Shown here in pieces: positions 56,819 through 64,000 of a stretch of 64,000 nucleotides of DNA. The notes beneath the pieces were generated by a model, which saw nothing but the letters and a program-made list of their open reading frames with translations, did not search any database and was not told the origin of the DNA. Both the position numbers and the translations under genes were made by a program. This stretch comes from Paramarasmius palmivorus (Eukaryota; Basidiomycota; Agaricomycetes; Agaricales; Marasmiaceae). Location of the stretch: positions 1 to 64,000 of the forward strand of contig JAYKXP010000204.1 in NCBI GenBank assembly GCA_037176845.1, read 5' to 3'. The stretch's first letter is position 1. Each line of letters starts with the position of its first letter.

Positions 56819-57944
56819 ATGTCTGATAACGTACCTCCACCTCCTCCTCCTGCACAATCCCAGAATGAAACCCTACTACAAGCACTGCTTACAAGCCAGA
56901 AGGCGCTCACCGACTCGGTGGCCCTGCTCACCACCCAGATGTCGTCCAAAGCAGATCAGCGAAGCCGCTCTGAGAAGCCAGCGGTGTTCGCAGGAGATGG
57001 AGACAGCGCTGATGCTTGCCGCTTCCTTGCAGCATTCTCAGTCTATGGATGGAACTCCAAGAGGGAGATGAACGTCCAGGATGCAGACGGCCAGTACTAC
57101 CGCAACGACCGGGTGTGGATTAGTACAGCACTGTCGTTCATGGTAAAGGACGCAGCTCTCTGGGCCACTCCCTACATGGAGGAGTACTCGTTGGGAAGAC
57201 CCATATTTGATAACAACTGGGCCACGTTCGAGGCAGCTTTCAAGCTCCGCTTCGAGAGCGTAGATGAAAAGGAGGACGCCAAGCACCGCCTCAAGGCTCT
57301 CCACCAGGACAAGATGACGGTGGCAGAATACACAGCCAAGTTCAAAGAGCTCATGGGACGCACCGGCTACTCCACAGAGGACGTCAATTGAGGTTGACAA
57401 CCACTTCCGTCAGTACGACGCTGAAAAGCGTTTGGAAGCACAAGCAAGGCCCCAAGGTCCACGACCCTTCTGGAGCAACCGCCAACTCCCCAATCCCCCA
57501 CGTACCTCGCCTTTCCCTGCCGCTGCGCCAGCACCGACATTTCCAACACGTGACCCGAATGCCATGGACATTGACGCCAACCGTACCCGTGCAGACTGGC
57601 TTCGCCTGATGAATGGCAAGTGCTTTAGCTGTGGCTCAACAGAGCACCGGCAACGTGATGGGGGCCATGAGAGGGAGATCTGCAACTGGTGCCGCAGAAA
57701 TGGACACCGGGAAGCAGTCTGTTTCAACAGGTGGCTAGGAAGACCTCGCGGGACGAGTGGACAGCGCGTTGCTGCCACTGAAACACCTACCACTGAACAG
57801 GCGCTACCGGCTCCACCTGCTGCAGCCCCAACAACCCCAACTCCAGCTCAGACCGCACCATCAACGGGTCTAGACGCTCTCATTGCGCAAATGGAGCAGC
57901 TCCAGATGCAGATTGCCACCATTCGTGCCGAGCAGTGTTTTTAG
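56819..57944 (+). pseudogene. gag: Gypsy B Gag, frameshifted by a 101-bp deletion
   Basis: The first block (56819-57391) matches Gypsy A Gag up to TGYSTED and then ends after two wrong residues. The second block (57432-57944) resumes with EAQARPQGPRPFW and the Cys-rich knuckles. Compared with Gypsy A, 101 bp are missing between two GAC trinucleotides at about 57380, removing the end of the capsid region (about 34 residues) and shifting the frame. GAC microhomology at the joint suggests a slippage or end-joining event. No full-length Gag can be made from this copy. Confidence 0.9.
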
Positions 57945-60900
57945 AAGGGGTGTCTCTTAAGGCTACAAGAGTCGCACCCCCAAATACATCTTTTATCTCC
58001 ACCTCGCCGTCGTCATATGATTCTGTTTCATCATGTACAATATCTATCCCAGTTGTCGACAAAAATGAAAACCATTTTCACATATGCGCGCGCTTGAAAG
58101 GACACAATCGAGAAAGAGATGTAGTAGCCATGATTGACAGTGGAGCTACTGGGCTGTTCATTGGAAGAAGATGGGTGGAAGAGCAACGTGTTGAAAGATA
58201 CCGCCTGCGAAGGCAGATTCCACTCTACAACATCGATGGGAGTCGGAATCGTGCAGGGAGTATTGAGGAGTTTGCTAGATTGAGGATGAAGATCGGAGAG
58301 CACGAGGAGGAAGTAGAGTTGTTGATCACTGACCTGGGCCCCGAGGACGTGGTGCTAGGGCTACCTTGGCTGAGAAAGGTGAACCCTGCCATCGACTGGG
58401 CTAAAGGCGTGATGAAAATCAAAATAGAGGAAGAGCAAGAAGAAGAGTGCCAGATAGAGGAGACGAAGCGGTGGGAGCAGATCAAAGGCAACAGAAGACA
58501 GCGTAGGCAGTGGCAGAAAGATGGGGTGTTGGAGCATGCGAGCGATGAACTATGGGTGGCAGCAGGAGTGACGTATGCAGCAGAGCTGGCGTTTGAGGAG
58601 TCGAAAAGGAAGGAGAAGAAGAGCATGGAGGAGATCGTGCCTGAGGAGTACCACCAATACCGCAAGGTGTTTTCGGAGGAAGAGTCCCATCGACTGCCTG
58701 AGCACAAACCCTGGGACCACACCATCGACCTCAAGCCCGATGCCCCAGAGACTATCCGATCCAAAGTATACCCCATGTCGGTCAATGAGCAAACCGAGCT
58801 GGATGCCTTTCTGGAAGAAAACCTGCGCAAGGGATACATAGTTCCATCCAAGTCGCCCCTCGCCTCCCCAGTCTTCTTTGTCAAGAAGAAGGATGGTAAA
58901 CTTCGGTTTGTACAGGACTACCGCAAGCTCAATGAATTCACTGTCAAGAATCGATACCCCCTTCCTCTAGCTACCGACATCATCAACCGCCTGAAAGGTG
59001 CCAAGTACTTCACCAAGCTGGATGTTCGGTGGGGATACAACAATGTGCGCATCAAGGAAGGAGATGAGTGGAAAGCAGCATTCACCACCAGTCGAGGCCT
59101 GTTCGAACCACAAGTCATGTTCTTTGGCCTCACCAATTCCCCAGCAACATTCCAGGCCCTCATGAATTCCATCTTCGCAGACCTCATTGCCAAGGGCAAG
59201 GTAGCGGTATACCTGGATGACATCCTCATCTACAGTGCGACCATGGAGGAACATCGTGCCACAACCCACGAAGTGCTGAAAAGACTTCAGGAGTACGACC
59301 TCTACCTTCAGCCAGAGAAGTGTGAATTCGACCAACAGCAGGTGGAATATCTCGGTATGGTAATACGGGAAGGCCAAGTCACCATGGACCCAGTCAAAGT
59401 ACGAGCAGTCAAAGAGTGGAGCACACCCCGCAACCTTCGAGAGCTTCGCGGGTTCATCGGCTTCGCCAACTTCTACCGACGATTCATCAAGGACTTCTCC
59501 AAGATCGCTCGACCCCTGCACGACCTCACCAAGAAAGAGCAACGGTGGGACTGGGGAAGGCGACATCAGGAAGCCTTTGATACCCTGAAGAAGGCTTTCA
59601 CTGAGGAGCCAATACTGGTGATGTGGGATCCGGAACGGCCAACCCGAGTGGAAGTGGACGCCTCAGGCTACGCTACTGGCGGAGTTATCCTTCAACAGCA
59701 GGATGATGGATTATGGCACCCAGTGGCATATCGATCAGAGAGCATGGCACCAGCTGAGAGGAACTACGAGATCTACGACCGTGAGATGTTAGCCATCATC
59801 CGAGCCCTTGAGGACTGGCGCCACTATTTGGAAGGACTCCCTCAGTCATTCGAGATAATCACCGACCACCGAAACCTGGAGTACTGGAGGACAGCTCAGG
59901 ACCTGACTCGTCGTCAAGCCCGATGGGCGCTTTGGCTGTCACGGTTTGACTTCCGTCTGACACACAAACCTGGCAAAACGAACACTCAGGCAGACCCCCT
60001 GTCGCGAATCTCAGAGCTGCAGGTGTTGGATGCTGAGGACAATCGTGAGCAGGTAGTTCTGAAGCCAGAGATGTTTGCGAAGATTGGAGCTGCGCGGGTA
60101 GGAGGAGATGCCCTAGAGGAAAGAATACGCAAGGGAGTAGAGAGAGAAGCGGAGGTACTGCAGGCAGTAGAGGCGCTGGAGAAGGACGGGGCGAGGAAGT
60201 TGGCCAACGGTCTAGTGGAGTGGGAAGAAGACGACGGCCTGGTGTACTATAAGGGGAAACTGTACATTCCGGCAGATGAAGGTTTGAGGAAGGAGATCCT
60301 AAAGCAGTGCCATGATGCGTCTACAGCGGGGCACCTGGGAAAACACGGGACACTAGAACAGGTGAAACGTTACTACTGGTGGCCTAACATGTCCTCTTTC
60401 ATAGAGAAGTATGTTCAAGGGTGTGAGCGCTGCCAACGCACCAAACCAGCTGTTCATCCTGACGCAACACTCCAACCCATGGAAGTGCCAGAAGGACCTT
60501 GGTGTGTAGTAGGAGTTGACCTTATCACAGGACTCCCCCTCAGCAATGGCTACGATGCCATCATCACCTACATCGACCTGTACAGCAAGCAAGTCCACAT
60601 TCTCCCCACCACCACTACCCTTGATGCCAAAGGAGTCGCCGACCTTCATTACCGGGAGATCTTCCGTTTGCATGGGATTCCCCACAAGTTCGTATCTGAC
60701 CGAGGCCCGCAATTTGCAGCACAAGTAACCCGAGCTCTGTACAAGCGACTAGGGCTACAGCCAGGACTAACCACTGCCTACCACCCTGCTGCCAATGGTC
60801 AGACAGAAAGAGCCAACCAAGAGGTGGAACGGTTCTTACGCCTATTCGTGGATAAACGTCAGGACGACTGGTCAGACTGGCTCCCAACAGCAGAGTTTGT

Positions 60901-61708
60901 ACTAAACTCCCGAGTCCAGACAGCACACGACCGTAGCCCATTCGAAGTCATGTACGGCTACACACCTGACTTCACCATCCCAGTAGGACGCCCAACCCGA
61001 TTCCCAGCATTGAACACCCGGCTAGAGAACCTAAGGGAGGTGCGCAAAGAGGCAGAAGCGGCATTGCGCATGGGCAAGGAGCGGATGAAAGAGACATACG
61101 AGGCAGGAAAGAAGAAGGCACATGTGTTCGAAGTAGGAGACAAGGTGTGGCTGTCAGCAAAAGACATCAGAATCCACCAAGCAAGCCAGAAGCTGGGACC
61201 ACGGCAACTAGGACCCTACGAAGTCATTGAAAAGGTTGGCGAACTGGACTACCGGCTTAAGCTTCCTCCGGCTATGAAGGTACACAATGTCTTCCACATC
61301 AACCGGCTCTCACCCTGGAAGGGCAATGATGTCAATGGATCACGACCACCACCACCTGAAGCAGTAGAAGTAGAAGGAGAAGAGGAGTTTGAGGTTGAGC
61401 AGATTCTGGACAGCAGGATATACCGAAGGGGGTTGCAGTATTTGGTGCGATGGGAAGGCTTTGGAGAGGAAGACGACAGTTGGGAACCAGCAGCCAACGT
61501 CAAGAATGCGGGTGAGAAGATAGAGGAATTCCACCAAAAGCATCCCAATGCGCCAAAGAAGATAGCAGCAGCCGTCTTCAGCTCACTACCCTGGCGCAAA
61601 CTGGAAAATCTGACTGAAGGACAGTCCACGGATCTAGAATGGGAGGAGGGACGGATTGCAGGTTCTAGCCTATCGCGGACGATAGGCATTAGGAGGGGGG
61701 TAATGTGA
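57935..61708 (+). CDS. pol: Gypsy B Pol: PR-RT-RNase H-INT-chromodomain, intact
   Basis: A single frame of about 1257 residues. Protease active site DSG is at residues 68-70. RT (about 280-470) has YLDD at about 427. RNase H (about 555-690) has DASGYATG, DREMLAII and TDHRNLEYW. The integrase HHCC finger is at about 790-830 (HDASTAGHLGKHG, CERCQRTK), and the catalytic D, D, E are in GVDLITG (about 861), SDRGPQF (about 921) and ERANQEVERF (about 962). A GPY/F-like module (LGPYEVIEKVG) and a chromodomain (about 1150-1200: FEVEQILDSR, YLVRWEGF, DDSWEP) end the protein. This is the chromovirus order, where the chromodomain directs integration to marked chromatin. The frame overlaps the end of gag by 10 bp in the -1 register, so expression by frameshifting is likely. 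Confidence 0.96.
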   Translation: MFLEGVSLKATRVAPPNTSFISTSPSSYDSVSSCTISIPVVDKNENHFHICARLKGHNRERDVVAMIDSGATGLFIGRRWVEEQRVERYRLRRQIPLYNIDGSRNRAGSIEEFARLRMKIGEHEEEVELLITDLGPEDVVLGLPWLRKVNPAIDWAKGVMKIKIEEEQEEECQIEETKRWEQIKGNRRQRRQWQKDGVLEHASDELWVAAGVTYAAELAFEESKRKEKKSMEEIVPEEYHQYRKVFSEEESHRLPEHKPWDHTIDLKPDAPETIRSKVYPMSVNEQTELDAFLEENLRKGYIVPSKSPLASPVFFVKKKDGKLRFVQDYRKLNEFTVKNRYPLPLATDIINRLKGAKYFTKLDVRWGYNNVRIKEGDEWKAAFTTSRGLFEPQVMFFGLTNSPATFQALMNSIFADLIAKGKVAVYLDDILIYSATMEEHRATTHEVLKRLQEYDLYLQPEKCEFDQQQVEYLGMVIREGQVTMDPVKVRAVKEWSTPRNLRELRGFIGFANFYRRFIKDFSKIARPLHDLTKKEQRWDWGRRHQEAFDTLKKAFTEEPILVMWDPERPTRVEVDASGYATGGVILQQQDDGLWHPVAYRSESMAPAERNYEIYDREMLAIIRALEDWRHYLEGLPQSFEIITDHRNLEYWRTAQDLTRRQARWALWLSRFDFRLTHKPGKTNTQADPLSRISELQVLDAEDNREQVVLKPEMFAKIGAARVGGDALEERIRKGVEREAEVLQAVEALEKDGARKLANGLVEWEEDDGLVYYKGKLYIPADEGLRKEILKQCHDASTAGHLGKHGTLEQVKRYYWWPNMSSFIEKYVQGCERCQRTKPAVHPDATLQPMEVPEGPWCVVGVDLITGLPLSNGYDAIITYIDLYSKQVHILPTTTTLDAKGVADLHYREIFRLHGIPHKFVSDRGPQFAAQVTRALYKRLGLQPGLTTAYHPAANGQTERANQEVERFLRLFVDKRQDDWSDWLPTAEFVLNSRVQTAHDRSPFEVMYGYTPDFTIPVGRPTRFPALNTRLENLREVRKEAEAALRMGKERMKETYEAGKKKAHVFEVGDKVWLSAKDIRIHQASQKLGPRQLGPYEVIEKVGELDYRLKLPPAMKVHNVFHINRLSPWKGNDVNGSRPPPPEAVEVEGEEEFEVEQILDSRIYRRGLQYLVRWEGFGEEDDSWEPAANVKNAGEKIEEFHQKHPNAPKKIAAAVFSSLPWRKLENLTEGQSTDLEWEEGRIAGSSLSRTIGIRRGVM

Positions 61709-62148
61709 TGGAGCGTAGCTTTTTCCTTTCATTTCTCTAAGTCCCCTTATCTATTTTCTTATCTTCATCTTATCATTTTCCACTTATATCGCGTACAGCC
61801 TCTCATCCACCGGAACATTCCACATCATTCTTCCATTGTTCTACATCTTTCCGTATCATTCTGATTGCTTACTTGTACAATTCTCGCCGAGACAGACTCT
61901 TCACATATAAACCGTAGCTGTAGATGCCTAGTTCCCCATCTTGACCTCTTGGTCATTTGGGCTAGGCAAGTCATCTTGTATTTTATTCCTTTAGTTATGC
62001 TAACTTGGTCATTTGGGCTAGTATCTGACTTGTGTCTGCCTGCTCAACGTCGTATAGAGCCTTGTGCCTGCGCCGGATCACCCCTTTTTCCCTTATCATC
62101 ATCGCTCAGCACCGCTATCTGTAGAGAGGTAGTTGGTTCGCCCTCACA
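61704..62148 (+). repeat. Gypsy B 3' LTR
   Basis: 445 bp, preceded by the purine tract AGGAGGGGGGTAA. The Pol stop codon lies in its first bases. Confidence 0.93.
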
Positions 62149-62818
62149 GCAACAATGTAGCACCGAGGATTTTCAGCCCGATTCGGAGGTATGGATCATG
62201 TCCCTTGTTTGTCAAATAAAATCAAATGACTGTTAACCAGATATGGAACTATACATGGGGCTGTAAACATGGGCCTGTTCCCCACCTAGAGCCACAGCAA
62301 ACTAGAAGGGAGCTAGATTGGTGGCGTGCAACAATCTGCCGATCCAAGAACTTGGAGCCTATTTATCTAGCGGTAAAGGAGAGCCAGAGCATTTTCAATG
62401 GGCTAGGTGCGCAAGAGACCAACGATTTGTTTGGGGTACCTGGGTGGCGATTGTCTACTGCAAGTGGACGTACACATTTAAAGAGGCCTAGATCATGCGA
62501 AGTAAATCTTCTTACCAGTAGAAAGCATAAGAGGAATGTCAATGTGAGTTCTTTCTATCTTTATTTTTGTTTAATGTCTAATTTGAGCATCAGATCAAGC
62601 TTCAATCTAACAAGAGACTTAAAACTATGTCTTAACCCTGAGTGATGGGGCAATAGTAGGCTTCTACTTGCAGCAGTATTGGATGTTTACATAGAGTCTG
62701 AATGTACAAATTTTGCAACTCTCTCTCCACTAACCCTTGATGACCTAATGATTCAATATTCTGCATCTCTACAACCAATATCTCCTTTGGAGCCATAAAT
62801 CAGATACCTCATTGGGCT

Positions 62819-62847
62819 CTCCTCCTCCTCCTCCTCCTCCTCCTCCA
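62819..62847. repeat. CCT microsatellite
   Basis: About nine uninterrupted CCT/CTC units. It lies between the interrupted host gene and the next coding remnant. Confidence 0.9.
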
Positions 62848-62912
62848 GACCTGCCCTTAATATGAGACAATATCACAAACAGGGGTGTTTGGAGGTAACA
62901 TCTCTGGCAGAA

Positions 62913-63600
62913 ATGGCCGGGTGTAAAGCAAAGAAGAGGAAGAAGAAGGCCAAGAATAAGAAGACAATAGCAAATAATAGAATTTTGACTCTTCTGGTAA
63001 GGACATGACCTATGCCTTCAATGATAAGATTGATATGAATATTTTCCAACTAGAGCATCCATACACTGTCAAAGGTGTGTATTCAGTTTGCTTGTGTTGA
63101 TTTGTGCCAACATACATTTCCAAGTGGAAACAGATCAAATCTACTTGGTTTGACTCAAGAATATAAACACCAATGTTATCAAATACTTGCCACCGTTTTA
63201 TATAGGTCTTAAGGCCTTGAGAGCAGACACAGAGGTAATGTATGGGTGATCATTTACCAGGACTACCTGGATTTTGCAGAGTGTCCAGAGGCAATCAGAG
63301 TATTGGGGTCATACTGGCAGTTGTCTTTCAAGAGGCTAATGGAAACTAGGATTGCTTTGATCTCAAGTGGCTTTCTTCAGTAAGTGCTCTTAATGAAGCT
63401 AGAGATGTTTAAGGTGTGTCTGATCTGTTGTATTCTGAAATCCATTCTAACAATTCTCTAGATTACTCTCTGCAGGAAGAGAGTCTAGATGGCAATGTTT
63501 GCCACTGGGACCTTAATGACATCCTGATGCATGCGGAGTAAAAGAGCAAGATCCTAAATTATCTGGATCTTGCTGGTGATGGTAAGAGCTGGTCACCTTC
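62913..63600 (+). pseudogene. Decayed multi-exon coding fragment
   Basis: ATG at 62913 opens a Lys/Arg-rich run (MAGCKAKKRKKKAKNKK) ending at a donor near 62997. Later exon-like blocks read DYLDFAECPEAIRVLGSYWQ (about 63263 onward, donor GTAAGT near 63379) and DYSLQEESLDGNVCHWDLND followed by TAA and KSKILNYLDLAGD (about 63461-63580). The TAA inside a continuous frame indicates decay. No family is recognised. Confidence 0.35.
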
Positions 63601-64000
63601 AGTCTGGACATGTGACAGGATCATATGGAACTGGTCCAATCCAACACACTATTTCCTAACAAGATGAAACATCATCTTGTTTCCACCTCAGACACAGTGT
63701 CTCTTACACATCTTGATCCCAATGGTCTGGCAACTGCATTGAACATTGTAGTTGGAGTGAAGATTGTTGTGGTGGTGCACTCTGTGGATGACCCCACTCT
63801 TTTCCCAATATAATCTCTCTCCTGAATATATAGGATATGAAATCAAAGAGATGGATCTGACACATGGTGGTATCAAAGCAGGAAGATACCATGTAAGTGA
63901 ACTTGGGTAGTAAAAGCTGCATTTTTTGACCAACTTTTAGTGTCATCCAGCCCAACATGCCTCGCTTTGTTGTGACACTACAAGATTCTATATGTAATGG
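63601..64000. other. No gene recognised up to the window end
   Basis: Small open frames on both strands overlap each other here and show no domain. A gene could continue past the window edge. Confidence 0.3.

Larger units (their letters stand above)
56105..62148 (+). mobile_element. Gypsy B: chromodomain Ty3/Gypsy LTR retrotransposon, recent insertion
   Basis: LTRs 56105-56549 and 61704-62148 are both 445 bp and I see no difference between them, so the insertion is recent. TSD GCAAC lies at 56100-56104 and 62149-62153. Pol is a single intact frame. Gag carries a 101-bp deletion. The sequence is nearly identical to Gypsy A in the opposite orientation. Confidence 0.95.
55867..62635 (+). pseudogene. 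Hypothetical host gene exon split by Gypsy B
   Basis: The frame at 55867-56104 (MEGHCLWIPTPMFDAIILSG...CDHSVKIQFHVMRLKQ) breaks at the GCAAC target. After removing Gypsy B and one TSD copy it continues as QCSTEDFQPDSE. It then splices (donor GTATGG near 62189, acceptor ACCAG near 62241) to IWNYTWGCKHGPVPHLEPQQ...NLEPIYLAVKESQSIFNGLGAQ...KHKRNVN, and a last intron leads to IKLQSNKRLKTMS and TAA at 62633-62635. The phase fits at each joint, so this was a coding gene before the insertion. Function is unknown. The insertion must inactivate this allele. Confidence 0.5.

Noticed and set aside
61865..62236. 123-codon frame crossing the Gypsy B 3' LTR, and similar LTR frames at 18501, 24270 and 56266
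   Set aside because: The frame is part of the LTR and occurs in every LTR copy. The Gypsy B version merely runs on into the host exon.
1..64000. Reassignment of UGA to arginine as the explanation of all TGA codons
   Set aside because: Several genes end at TGA (for example Gypsy Pol and the 47055 gene), and the LTRs show the same CpG decay outside coding sequence. Methylation-driven mutation is simpler. It is kept only as an alternative to test.
1..64000. CRISPR arrays, bacterial operons, rRNA genes
   Set aside because: No spaced repeat array, no Shine-Dalgarno-led gene strings and no rRNA-like sequence was seen. The gene structure is fungal.

Overview
The window looks like transposon-rich chromosome from an agaricomycete (mushroom-forming) basidiomycete. 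The evidence is KDZ transposases with CxC-type cysteine clusters, a chromodomain Ty3/Gypsy element, Ty1/Copia elements primed by an initiator-Met half-tRNA, short (about 45-60 nt) GT-AG introns in almost every gene, and host-like proteins resembling families seen only in Agaricomycetes. No species is claimed. No bacterial features, CRISPR array, rRNA or recognisable metabolic gene were found.

Layout. 1-29: end of a Copia-type LTR. 583-3783 (-): multi-exon gene of an agaricomycete family of unknown function, with one in-frame TGA. 4510-6733 (+): two adjacent genes with, together, three RNase H1 N-terminal (hybrid-binding / Cauli_VI-like) modules. 7307-8142 (+) and 8545-8985 (-): small hypothetical genes flanking a tRNA-like sequence, a long hairpin and a T-run (8243-8403). 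9140-13084 (+): nearly intact CxC2-type KDZ transposase gene. 13616-16345 (-): second, decayed KDZ copy, cut off at its 5' end by a 1.35-kb foldback element (16345-17697). 18024-34087: nest of retroelements. Copia B (-, TSD AGCTG) split an ORF, received Copia A (+, TSD AGTCC) and a 1.8-kb unidentified insertion, and Copia A's left LTR then received Gypsy A (-, TSD AATAT). 34571-39740: a host gene fragment whose likely intron holds a complete 4.9-kb KDZ transposon (34779-39654) with TIRs of about 0.9 kb and an 8-bp TSD. 39741-55227: gene-poor, decayed sequence with a motif-rich repeat patch (42.8-44.4 kb), a small hypothetical gene (47055-47803), a broken mariner transposase (47770-48531) and a 1.9-kb palindromic element (49778-51666). 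55228-62635 (+): a multi-exon host gene into whose coding exon Gypsy B (56105-62148, TSD GCAAC, LTRs identical by eye) has inserted. 62913-63600: decayed coding fragment.

Main themes. (1) Nine in-frame TGA codons stand where CGA (Arg) is expected, and all six differences I found within the three older LTR pairs are CpG to TpG/CpA. This points to cytosine-methylation-driven decay of repeats. (2) The two Gypsy copies carry complementary defects: pol is broken in A, gag in B. (3) Three large inverted-repeat elements are present, one with TIRs packed with a short palindrome. (4) A tRNA-like sequence that folds well reads as anticodon UCA, which is striking beside the many TGA codons but does not prove recoding.
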